Origin: Marinilongibacter aquaticus
GTDB lineage: Bacteria; Bacteroidota; Bacteroidia; Cytophagales; Spirosomataceae
DNA: 64,000 bases
Assembly: GCF_020149935.1 (NCBI RefSeq)
Contig: NZ_CP083757.1
Location: forward strand, 3,373,501 to 3,437,500
Direction: 5' to 3'
Below are positions 54,429-62,724 of the stretch, piece after piece. The notes beneath the pieces were generated by a model, which made no database searches, was not told where the DNA came from, and worked only from the letters and a program-made list of their open reading frames with translations. A program made the position numbers and the translations under genes. The stretch's first letter is position 1. Each line of letters starts with the position of its first letter.

Positions 54429-56144
54429 TTATTGCACCCAGCTTTCTACCAGCTCTTTTGCGGGCAATTTGTCTTCTATTTTCAGCTTTTTCCTCAAGCC
54501 GCCCAAATCATTGAATATTTTGTTGGCATTGGCACCTTTCAGTGAATCGAGGGTAAAGAAGCCCATTTTTTGCAAAGCAGGTACCCAAACTTCGGGTACG
54601 CCCAATTTGACATAATCGGCTACCGTGGCCATTTCAACTTTCTTTTCTGGACGCATTTGTGGGAAGAACAACACTTCTTGGATGCTCGTGTTGTTGGTCA
54701 AGAGCATTGTGAGGCGGTCTATTCCAATACCGATTCCCGAAGTGGGCGGCATTCCGTATTCCAAGGCCCGGATAAAGTCTTCGTCCATCGCCATGGCTTC
54801 TTCATCTCCTCTTTCGGCCAATTTCAATTGTTCTTCGAAACGTTCTTTTTGGTCGATGGGATCATTGAGCTCGGAGTAGGCATTGGCTACTTCTTTGCCC
54901 ATTACGAAGAGTTCGAACCGTTCGACCAAGCCCGCTTTGCTGCGGTGCTTTTTGGTCAACGGCGACATTTCGACAGGATAATCGATGATGAACGTGGGCT
55001 GAATAAGGTGTTCTTCCACTTTTTCACCGAATATCTCGTCGATCAATTTGGCTTTACCCATACTGTCGTCGATTTCCATGCCCCATTCTTTGCATTTGGT
55101 TCTGAGTTCCTCTTCGCTAGCATTTTCGACATTCACCTCCGTGTATTTTTCAATGGCTTCGGTGATGCTCAAACGAGCAAATGGGCCAGCGAAATTGAGC
55201 TCCGTTTCACCAAATTTGAATGTTGTACTGCCGTGCACGGCAAGGGCTACTTTTTCAAAAATCTGCTCGGTGATGTCCATCATCCACAAATAATCTTTGT
55301 AGGCCACATAGAATTCAAGAGCCGTGAACTCGGGGTTGTGCGTGCGGTCCATACCTTCATTACGGAACATTTTACCGAATTCGTATACGCCATCGAAACC
55401 GCCGACAATAAGTCTTTTCAGGTAAAGTTCATTGGCAATACGCATGTACAGCGGAATGTCGAGACTGTTGTGGTGCGTTTTGAATGGACGTGCCGCGGCT
55501 CCACCGTGAATGGGCTGCAATATGGGGGTTTCCACTTCGAGCCACCCTTGGGCGTCGAAGAAAGTCCGCATGGTAGAAATGACTTTCGCTCTTTTTACGA
55601 AAATATCCTTGTTTTGTGGGTTCACGATCAAATCAAGGTAGCGTCTTCTGTAACGCATTTCAGGGTCGGTAAATCCGTCGTGTACTTTCCCGCTCTCGTC
55701 TACTTTCACTACGGGCAAAGCTTTCAAACTTTTGTTCAACAAAGTGAAAGAAGTAACGTGTACCGATTTTTCACCCGTCTGGGTTAAGAAACAGTACCCC
55801 TCGACACCAATGATATCGCCTATATCCAAAAGTTTTTTGAATACGGTATTGTATAAAGTTTTGTCTTCTTCGGGACAGATGTCGTCGCGGCGAAGGTAGA
55901 TTTGCACGCGGCCCGAGCTGTCTTGAAGTTCGGCAAATGAAGCCGAGCCCATAATGCGGAAACTCATGAGTCTGCCCGCCAATTTTACCGATTGAAAAGT
56001 GCCCTCTTCGCCCTTGTATTCTTCTTGAATCTGTTTGGCACTGGTATTGGTTTCAAATAAGGCAGCCGGATAAGGGTCTATGCCCAAATCCATCAATTTT
56101 GACCTTTTTTCTCTGCGTAAAATCTCTTGTTCGTTCAGCATCAT
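54429..56144 (-). CDS. lysS: Lysyl-tRNA synthetase (class II)
   Basis: Charges tRNA-Lys, 571 residues; E. coli LysS has about 505, and Bacteroidota enzymes carry a C-terminal extension, seen here after about residue 500. OB-fold anticodon domain (about 55-160), motif 2 region FRNEGMDRTHNPEFTALEFY and motif 3 GIGIGIDRLTMLLTNNTSIQ. Two adjacent ATGs at 56144 and 56141 are equivalent starts. Confidence 0.97.
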   Translation of the reverse strand: MMLNEQEILRREKRSKLMDLGIDPYPAALFETNTSAKQIQEEYKGEEGTFQSVKLAGRLMSFRIMGSASFAELQDSSGRVQIYLRRDDICPEEDKTLYNTVFKKLLDIGDIIGVEGYCFLTQTGEKSVHVTSFTLLNKSLKALPVVKVDESGKVHDGFTDPEMRYRRRYLDLIVNPQNKDIFVKRAKVISTMRTFFDAQGWLEVETPILQPIHGGAAARPFKTHHNSLDIPLYMRIANELYLKRLIVGGFDGVYEFGKMFRNEGMDRTHNPEFTALEFYVAYKDYLWMMDITEQIFEKVALAVHGSTTFKFGETELNFAGPFARLSITEAIEKYTEVNVENASEEELRTKCKEWGMEIDDSMGKAKLIDEIFGEKVEEHLIQPTFIIDYPVEMSPLTKKHRSKAGLVERFELFVMGKEVANAYSELNDPIDQKERFEEQLKLAERGDEEAMAMDEDFIRALEYGMPPTSGIGIGIDRLTMLLTNNTSIQEVLFFPQMRPEKKVEMATVADYVKLGVPEVWVPALQKMGFFTLDSLKGANANKIFNDLGGLRKKLKIEDKLPAKELVESWVQ

Positions 56145-56193
56145 CGCGTTCTAAAATCTATGGTTTCCGATATCCGATCGGGAAAAATGACTG

Positions 56194-56201
56194 CAAAATT
56201 A
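56194..56201 (-). promoter_or_regulatory. Candidate -7 element of lysS
   Basis: On the minus strand TAATTTTG followed by C matches TAnnTTTG(C). It lies about 50 bases before the lysS ATG. No clear -33 element was seen at normal spacing. Confidence 0.45.
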
Positions 56202-56288
56202 CACAAAAGAGACAAAGGGTCTAAGATTCATTTGCGGAATTTGCCAGAAATGATGCGTTACGGTGCGTACGGAAGAGGGAATTGGCGA

Positions 56289-59200
56289 TTATTTTATCAA
56301 GAAATGTTCAATCACCTCTTTCATTTTGTTAAAAATCACCGGTTTGGTCATGTAACCGTCCATGCCAGAAGTGAAGCATTTTTCTTCCTCTCCCTTCAGG
56401 GCTCTTGCGGTAAGGGCGATAATGGGCGTGTGGGCTACGCTGTTGTCGAGGTTGCGTATGGCCTCGGTCACTTCAAAGCCGCTCATGTATGGCATTTGTA
56501 TGTCCATGAAAATGATGTCGAAAACAGCCGATTTCGCTTGCGACAGGGCTTTTTGTCCGTCTTCGGCAATCGTGATTTCTGCATTAGGCAGTATTTTTTC
56601 GATCAAAGTACGTGCCAGCAGTTGATTCACAGGATTGTCTTCGGCGATGAGCACACGGTATTCTTTGCTCAATTTCGAAGACATCGAATCTCTCGGAGCC
56701 AATTCTTCTGTCGGCCTGTTGTGCAAGTTCACCTTGTTCAGGTATTCGAAGAACTGGTCTATCCTCACAGGTTTTGTGATATTGAACTCAATTTGATTGT
56801 CTTCGCAAGCCTGCATGATTTCGTTGTCGATAATCGAACTGTGCAACATCATGATCGGCAATTTTTCCGCATCGAGTTTTAGGGATTTGCGGATGTGTTC
56901 GGCCATTTCCACCCCGGTTATGTAAGGCATGTTGAAATCGGTAATGACCATGTCGAAGTTTTGATCCATTCCCAAAATATCCAAGGCTTCGATTCCGCTG
57001 GAGGCTTTTACCGATTCGATATGGCCATGGGCCAACATGTCTTCGATAATGGTGAGGTTGTTTTCGTTGTCGTCGACAATCAGTACACGTTTTATTTTGT
57101 TGGCTGCCTTTTTGGTTTGCAGCATACCGTATTCGGTTTTCAACTTTATCTTGAAAGAGAAAATACTGCCCTTGTTCAAGGTGCTGTCTACCAGAAGTTC
57201 GCTGTCCATCAAATCCAAAAGTCTGTTGCTGATCGTCACGCCCAGTCCAGTGCCGCCGTACTTGCGGGTTGTAGTGGCATCTTCCTGATCGAAAGCATTG
57301 TATATACGGCTGATGTTTTCCGGAGCAATGCCAATGCCTGTGTCGCGGATGCTAAAGGTGAAGAGCATTTCTTTTTTGTTTCCTTTGATGGGCTCGCAGT
57401 GCACTTTCAATTCCACTTCACCTTTCTCGGTGAACTTCACGGCATTGCTCAGTAAGTTCACGATCACTTGTTTCAAACGGATGGGATCGCCGTAGATGAA
57501 CTGCTTGACTTCCTGACCAATGTTGAGCAGAAGTTCCAAACCTTTTTGATGGGCATTGTGCTTCACTACGTCGAGTGTTTGACTGCACAATTCCACGATA
57601 TCCACTTTTTCTTTGTGGATTTCGAGTTTGCCTACTTCGATTTTCGAAAAATCGAGAATGTCGTTTATCAAATCGAGCAGGGTATTGGCCGAAGTATTGA
57701 CCATACTCGTATACTTACGCTGCGTTTCGGATAGAGAGGTTTGCATGAGCAAATCGGTGAAACCAATCACGCCGTTGAGCGGTGTGCGGATTTCGTGGCT
57801 CATGTTGGCCAAGAATTCCGATTTTGATCGGCTGGCCGCTTCTGCCTTGGATTTCTCTTTCTTCAAAGACTTCTCCATGTCTTTCAATTTGGAGATGTCT
57901 GTGGCTATACCCAAATAGCCCGTGATGTCGCCTTCTTTTCCTTTTACGGCGGTAATTACCATTTGAACAGGGAAACGTGTGCCGTCTTTGCGAACGTAAG
58001 TCCACTCATTGGAGTAGAACTCGCCTTGCCGTGCTTTGTAGATAAAAACCTCTGGCCCATTAATGGTTTCATGCATTTCTTCCGACATTTCCTTGGCCCT
58101 TTGCTCTATCTCTTTGGGGTCGTGAATCATGTTCAGTCGAAGGGTTCCAACAACTTCTTCCTCTCTGTAGCCCAATAGGTTTTCGGCTCCTTTATTGAAT
58201 TTCTTTACTGTACCGTAGAGGTCAGATTCGATGATGGCAACTTGGGTTGTGGCGTCCATTAATGTTTTAACTTCGTTCAGTCTTTGTTCAAGTTCTTTTT
58301 TGGCTTTTACGTATGGCGTGATGTCGTTTATTTTCGAAATGAAATACTGGGGTTTGCCCTGTCCATCGCGTAGCAAAGACACGTGGAGTAGGCCGTACAC
58401 GGTATCTCCGTTTTTGTTGATGTACCTTTTTTCCATACTGTACGAATCCCTTTTGTTGTCGAGGGTTTCTTGCAGAAGATGGAGGTCCGATTCAAGGTCG
58501 TCTTGGTAAGTGAGTTCTTGGAAAGTCAGCTTCATCAACTCCTCTTTCGTGTAGCCCAGCATTTCACAAATCTTGTTGTTCACCATCAGCCATTGTCCGG
58601 TGATGCTGACCAAGGCCATGCCGTTGGGCGAATTCTCGAATGCGGTTTTGAAGCGTTTTGCGTTTTCCTTCGACTCTTCCTGTATTTTTTTGCTTTCTGT
58701 AATGTCTTCAAACTGCATGGTGATCAGGTGGTCGTCGCCATGCGTGTACATCAGAGAGGTGTTGTTGCGGCACCAAATGGTTTCTCCATTGGCTTTTCTG
58801 TATCGGCTTTCCAGTGTGAAATGCCTGATGCTGCCGTTCAGCAGTTTTTGGAAATATTTCTTGCTTTGCGGAAAATCTTGTAAATGAATAAGGTCTTTGA
58901 AAGACATTTTGGACAATTCGCTTTCGTCCATTTTTTCCAAGCCGAATATTCTGATCCCGGCTGGATTGACCATCACCAATTGATTTTCTTTGTTCAGAAT
59001 CACTATACCGATAGGCGAGCGGTTGAAAATGATCTCGAGGCGTTCGTGAATTTGTTCGTATTCGCCGCTGTCGATTATGCGTTTGTCGTCTTTCTGAAAT
59101 TCACCGTAAAGCGTGATATGCCCTTTGTTTTTACGTCGATGCTGTAAAATGCTTTTTACCGAAGACTCAAGGTATTTTATCAAAACCCATTGCTTGTCGC

Positions 59201-59519
59201 CTTCCAGAATTAAAAGTGCTTCGCCTTTAAGCCGAAGAGCCTGATTGTCCGCATTCTTGTATTCGTGTGTTATCCCGATCTTGTCCTTCTCCGCATCCAG
59301 ACTTTTAAGCGTTTCTTCTAGGTATTTTTCGATACAAGAAGAGAGCTCAGTGTTTGTATCCGATGGAATTTCTGTGCCAAAGAGTTTGTAAAATGCAGGA
59401 TTGGCACAAAAGTCCTTCAAATTCCCAACTTCGGAGGCCACAAAAGCTACGTTGGAGTCAGCCGTGATCCAGTCGAGAAAGTAAGGTGTCGTTTTTTTTC
59501 TTGAAGAAGTGCTTAACAT
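56289..59519 (-). CDS. Cytoplasmic hybrid histidine kinase with multiple PAS and two receiver domains
   Basis: 1076 residues from ATG 59519; a longer version would need a TTG start at 59543. There is no membrane segment, so it is a soluble sensor. The N-terminal half carries an atypical PAS-like region and at least three PAS/PAC units at roughly 160-285, 290-405 and 410-535. HisKA has the phosphorylated H575 in NMSHEIRTPLNGVIGFTDLL. HATPase: FSIRDTGIGIAPENISRIYN. Two receiver domains follow (VLIVDDNENNLTIIED with MVITDFNMPYITG; VLIAEDNPVNQLLART with IIFMDIQMPYMSG). No DNA-binding domain, so an external phosphotransfer partner is needed. Confidence 0.93.
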   Translation of the reverse strand: MLSTSSRKKTTPYFLDWITADSNVAFVASEVGNLKDFCANPAFYKLFGTEIPSDTNTELSSCIEKYLEETLKSLDAEKDKIGITHEYKNADNQALRLKGEALLILEGDKQWVLIKYLESSVKSILQHRRKNKGHITLYGEFQKDDKRIIDSGEYEQIHERLEIIFNRSPIGIVILNKENQLVMVNPAGIRIFGLEKMDESELSKMSFKDLIHLQDFPQSKKYFQKLLNGSIRHFTLESRYRKANGETIWCRNNTSLMYTHGDDHLITMQFEDITESKKIQEESKENAKRFKTAFENSPNGMALVSITGQWLMVNNKICEMLGYTKEELMKLTFQELTYQDDLESDLHLLQETLDNKRDSYSMEKRYINKNGDTVYGLLHVSLLRDGQGKPQYFISKINDITPYVKAKKELEQRLNEVKTLMDATTQVAIIESDLYGTVKKFNKGAENLLGYREEEVVGTLRLNMIHDPKEIEQRAKEMSEEMHETINGPEVFIYKARQGEFYSNEWTYVRKDGTRFPVQMVITAVKGKEGDITGYLGIATDISKLKDMEKSLKKEKSKAEAASRSKSEFLANMSHEIRTPLNGVIGFTDLLMQTSLSETQRKYTSMVNTSANTLLDLINDILDFSKIEVGKLEIHKEKVDIVELCSQTLDVVKHNAHQKGLELLLNIGQEVKQFIYGDPIRLKQVIVNLLSNAVKFTEKGEVELKVHCEPIKGNKKEMLFTFSIRDTGIGIAPENISRIYNAFDQEDATTTRKYGGTGLGVTISNRLLDLMDSELLVDSTLNKGSIFSFKIKLKTEYGMLQTKKAANKIKRVLIVDDNENNLTIIEDMLAHGHIESVKASSGIEALDILGMDQNFDMVITDFNMPYITGVEMAEHIRKSLKLDAEKLPIMMLHSSIIDNEIMQACEDNQIEFNITKPVRIDQFFEYLNKVNLHNRPTEELAPRDSMSSKLSKEYRVLIAEDNPVNQLLARTLIEKILPNAEITIAEDGQKALSQAKSAVFDIIFMDIQMPYMSGFEVTEAIRNLDNSVAHTPIIALTARALKGEEEKCFTSGMDGYMTKPVIFNKMKEVIEHFLIK

Positions 59520-59757
59520 AGAACAAACAGCGTCAGATTTCAACTTTCTTGGGCTGTCTGGAAAGATTCGGCCAAGTCAGCTGAGGTTGAAACGTAAATG
59601 GGTGTATAGTTTAATTATTGAGTCAATGGTAAAGATAATAGGCTGATTCAATTTTCAAACAATTACGCTAAACTATATACCTTTAATTTTATTTAAATAT
59701 AAATCGTTAAGCAGAATGTTTCTGTTTTGCTTAAGTGTTCTTTTATGTGTCATATAA

Positions 59758-59788
59758 ACAGGACTTCTTGAAATACAAGAAGCCCTGT
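59758..59788. terminator. Hairpin after the AEC transporter gene
   Basis: Arms 59758-59770 and 59776-59788 pair with one A/C mismatch around loop AAATA. It lies 34 bp beyond the minus-strand stop at 59822. The flanking T-run is poor on either strand, so termination is likely but not certain. The rest of the 59520-59821 gap is AT-rich and holds no gene. Confidence 0.65.
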
Positions 59789-59821
59789 CTCTAGTTTTGT
59801 GTGAAGTGTATATTGCTACAG

Positions 59822-60931
59822 TCAGGCCATTTTGCCCGACGACAATTTAAAATATAGTCTTGCGGCCAACTGCGGAAGGCCACCCAAAGCGAGCAGCCCA
59901 AAACCCAAAGCCACAATTTTCCAGAGGTCGACAAAGTATTCGCCGGCACTCAAAATCGTCAAGATCAAAGTCGTGGAAAAAGGAAGTGAAAGGGCGAGTA
60001 CCATAATGGCCAAAGGGATGTCGAAAGTCCGTTTTTCTTTGGGTACTTCTTGTTCTTCTTCCTGTCCGTTGAACAAAGACATGTGGGCAAAGGGCCAAAA
60101 GCTAATTGAGCTTAGAGGCAAAACCAGAGCCAAAAGAATATGACTGGAATTGCTCAGTCCGGCGAGGGCAATGAAAACGGCACTGAAAAGTACGCTGATA
60201 CCCGCACGCACCATAAGCAAAGAAAGTACGAGCCTTTTGTTGCCTTCTTTGAAATTGACGGCCAAGCCGATGAAAATCAAAACCTGTGGCGTCATGAGCA
60301 TACTGGTTTTGTCGAAAATACCCTGAACCAGCACCGGCAAGGTGTTGTAATGAAAGCCGAATGCGAGAAGGGTAAGGGCCAAAGCCAATAAAATGTTGAT
60401 CGGCTCTTGTACAAGGCTGACCAACAGTGATTTAATTTTTTGAGAGAGATTGCTCTGTCCCTGGCTCTCGGATCTCGAGAGGTAGAAGTTCATGGCAATC
60501 ACATACAGAAAGATCAATACGAAAAATTTGTTGCCTACATCAGACATGGCGGCCAGAGCCAAGCTTTCATCCCCAAGAAATTCTGCGATAAAAGGAAAGC
60601 ACGAAAGACCGGGTGCCAACGAAGGGATGAGCATACGCAGCGTTCGGGCGGTTGTCGATTTTCTGTCTATGCCGAAAAGCGTAAGGGCATAGGGCGTAAG
60701 CATGTAAAGAAAAAAATTGAAAATTAAGGTAACCAGGGGTACGATAAGAAGGGAAACCTCCAAGTTGATTTTCATCAAGGCGATAAAAATAGTAGAAGGA
60801 AGTGCTACCGAAAGTACCATTTCCTTTATGCCGTTGACTTTATCTTTTGACCCAAATTTACCTTTCAGAACAAAACCCACTGCGATGAGCAGGATGAGAA
60901 TTATTGTTTTTAGAATTGCAGTGTTCATCAT
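59822..60931 (-). CDS. AEC-family (auxin efflux carrier-like) transporter
   Basis: 369 residues, ten transmembrane segments in two halves with a cytoplasmic loop at about 155-175 and a charged loop EEEQEVPKEK at about 290. Family features: MVLSVALPSTIFIALMKINL and the helix-breaking PSLAPGLSCFPFIAEFLG. Related proteins export or exchange organic acids such as malate. It is the last gene of the minus-strand run that includes an exported aminotransferase; a hairpin lies in the 71-bp gap between them. Confidence 0.88.
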   Translation of the reverse strand: MMNTAILKTIILILLIAVGFVLKGKFGSKDKVNGIKEMVLSVALPSTIFIALMKINLEVSLLIVPLVTLIFNFFLYMLTPYALTLFGIDRKSTTARTLRMLIPSLAPGLSCFPFIAEFLGDESLALAAMSDVGNKFFVLIFLYVIAMNFYLSRSESQGQSNLSQKIKSLLVSLVQEPINILLALALTLLAFGFHYNTLPVLVQGIFDKTSMLMTPQVLIFIGLAVNFKEGNKRLVLSLLMVRAGISVLFSAVFIALAGLSNSSHILLALVLPLSSISFWPFAHMSLFNGQEEEQEVPKEKRTFDIPLAIMVLALSLPFSTTLILTILSAGEYFVDLWKIVALGFGLLALGGLPQLAARLYFKLSSGKMA

Positions 60932-60949
60932 TTATTAAGGTGTTTAAAA

Positions 60950-60983
60950 AGCAGGTCAGTGCGGATCGGGCACTGGACCTGCT
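60950..60983 (-). terminator. Hairpin between aminotransferase and AEC genes
   Basis: AGCAGGTC-AGTGC (60950-60962) pairs with GCACTGGACCTGCT (60970-60983), one bulged base, seven-base loop. It follows the aminotransferase stop by 19 bp. With only a short T-run it may be a partial terminator or an mRNA processing/stability element inside the operon. Confidence 0.6.
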
Positions 60984-61002
60984 GTTGGTAGAAAGGAAGA
61001 AA

Positions 61003-62187
61003 TCAACCAATGCTCTTTAAGGCATCTATGAAAGTATGCATCTCTTCCATGGTGCCCATACTTACACGGCACCAGTCCTGACCAGTGATGTGAAATGCAC
61101 GAACCCCGACACCTTTGTCCATCATTTTGGTCAAAAAGGCTTTTCCTTCCATTTCAATGGGGAAAATCATGAAATTGGTATAAGAAGGAATTGGCGAGTA
61201 GCCCATCGATTGAAGGGCCTCCATGGTGTATTTTTTGGCGGCATCGTTTTTTGTTTTGGTGCTGTTCTGGAAAGATTCGTCACCAAAGGCAGCCGTTGCA
61301 GCCATGATTGAGGTAATCGAAATGCCCATTCCACCGCGGGTAATGGCACTGATCTCCTCGATGAATTCGGGTGTGGCCAACATGTAGCCCACACGCAAGC
61401 CGGCCATTCCCATGATTTTCGAGAAGGTACGGCAAACAATTACATTGTATCCTTCTTTCACCAAATACGAAAGGCTTTTGGCTTCTGGCCCGTCGGCCAA
61501 TTCCATATAAGCTTCGTCGATGAAAACGGGTACTTTTTTGGAAACGCGTTTGCAGAATTCGGCCAAGTCTTTGGTTGGTGTCATGGCTCCAACAGGGTTG
61601 TTGGGGTTACACACATAAACCAGTTTGGTATCCGAGTCGATGGCTTTTTCCATCGCATCCAAATCATGGGCCCAATCTGAAGTACAAGGCACGGCTTCCC
61701 ATTTGGCACCCACAGACTCGGCTACGCGAATCATGGACATATAGGTGGGGTCTGCCGAAACGATTTTACCACCGTTCATGAAGCGAACCAAGGCCACTTT
61801 TTCCAACAAGTCGGAAGAGCCGGGTCCCATCATGATGTTGTCTTTTGTCAAGCTTTCTTTGGTGGCAATTTTGTCGACCAAAGAATACATTTCTCGCCAA
61901 GCGTAACGGTTTCCTTTCTCGGTTGCCCCCATTATGGCCGATTTGGCAGTATTGGGAGGTCCGTAAGGGTTTTCGTTGGCATTGAGCTTGGCCACCAATT
62001 TAGGAGCATTGCTTTCGTCGGCAAAATACTCCCTTGCAAGAGGGCTGTAATACAATCTGTTTTTGCTGTCGAGCTTGAAAGCTTTTTCGGCAAAGGCACC
62101 TTGGGCAAGGTGAGGAGCTAAGGCCATGCCTCCGATAGACATAAGGCCTGTTTTAAGCCAGTCCCTTCTGTTGATTGATTCGTTCAT
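61003..62187 (-). CDS. Tat-exported PLP aminotransferase, HisC-like class I/II
   Basis: 394 residues. The N-terminus NRRDWLKTGLMSIGGMALAP is a twin-arginine signal with cleavage near AFAEK (about 33). The fold-type I aminotransferase follows: LNANENPYGPP, N197 in NPNNPVG, D224 and Y227 in VFIDEAYMEL, and the PLP-binding lysine K257 in TFSKIMGMAGLRVGY. All catalytic residues are intact. Tat export fits because PLP is bound before folding is complete. Closest in family to histidinol-phosphate aminotransferases, but export argues against histidine synthesis. The gene is 45 bp behind the small lipoprotein gene. Confidence 0.9.
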   Translation of the reverse strand: MNESINRRDWLKTGLMSIGGMALAPHLAQGAFAEKAFKLDSKNRLYYSPLAREYFADESNAPKLVAKLNANENPYGPPNTAKSAIMGATEKGNRYAWREMYSLVDKIATKESLTKDNIMMGPGSSDLLEKVALVRFMNGGKIVSADPTYMSMIRVAESVGAKWEAVPCTSDWAHDLDAMEKAIDSDTKLVYVCNPNNPVGAMTPTKDLAEFCKRVSKKVPVFIDEAYMELADGPEAKSLSYLVKEGYNVIVCRTFSKIMGMAGLRVGYMLATPEFIEEISAITRGGMGISITSIMAATAAFGDESFQNSTKTKNDAAKKYTMEALQSMGYSPIPSYTNFMIFPIEMEGKAFLTKMMDKGVGVRAFHITGQDWCRVSMGTMEEMHTFIDALKSIG

Positions 62188-62232
62188 GATAAGGAGAAAT
62201 TTAAGTTTTCGATTAATTATTATAAATAGGGT

Positions 62233-62697
62233 TTATTTGGCTGCGATTTTGAAAAGTTTTGTAAACTCCACGTCTTTGTAGCTTCCGCTGGCCATCAAGG
62301 CTACTGATTCTCCCGCTCCTGAGACACTGAGCTCGCTCCAGTCCATTTCGAGGCTGGCTACACCTTCTGCGTTCGTGCTTACCTCTTCCAGTATTTCTCC
62401 GCTTCTCAGCTTGATGCTGAGGCTTACAGAGGCGGCCGGAATGGAGTCGATGCCTTTGGTGTAATCCAGAATGTTGGTTTTGTCGAGCTCAAGCAATCTG
62501 ATGTTCAGTTTGGCCATGCCATCGAAAGCACTGTTGACAGTGGGTTCGGCGGTCATTCCCGAACTGAAACTCATGTCGTCTCCCGAAACTTGAACCAAAA
62601 CGGGAGCGACAACGCGGTCGGTAAACGGATCTTTTTTCTCACAAGCCATTACGGCAAGAATTGAACAAAGACCGAGGATTATATTTTTCATTTTCAT
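62233..62697 (-). CDS. Small SusD-linked lipoprotein of unknown function
   Basis: 154 residues. Lipoprotein signal MKMKNIILGLCSILAVMAC (C19). The mature part looks like one or two Ig-like beta-domains (PVLVQVSGDDMSFSSGMTAE, AASVSLSIKLRSGEILEEVS, GAGESVALMASGSYKDVEFT). It lies 27 bp after the SusD-like gene and may be a surface-exposed accessory binding protein of that transport system. Confidence 0.72.
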   Translation of the reverse strand: MKMKNIILGLCSILAVMACEKKDPFTDRVVAPVLVQVSGDDMSFSSGMTAEPTVNSAFDGMAKLNIRLLELDKTNILDYTKGIDSIPAASVSLSIKLRSGEILEEVSTNAEGVASLEMDWSELSVSGAGESVALMASGSYKDVEFTKLFKIAAK

Positions 62698-62724
62698 GAT
62701 TTCAATGTTTTTATTAATGGTTTA

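Noticed and set aside
54570-55787. Long open frame (405 codons) on the plus strand opposite lysS
   Set aside because: lysS on the minus strand is unmistakable over the same interval; the antisense translation is rich in Phe and His without domain features, as expected for a shadow.
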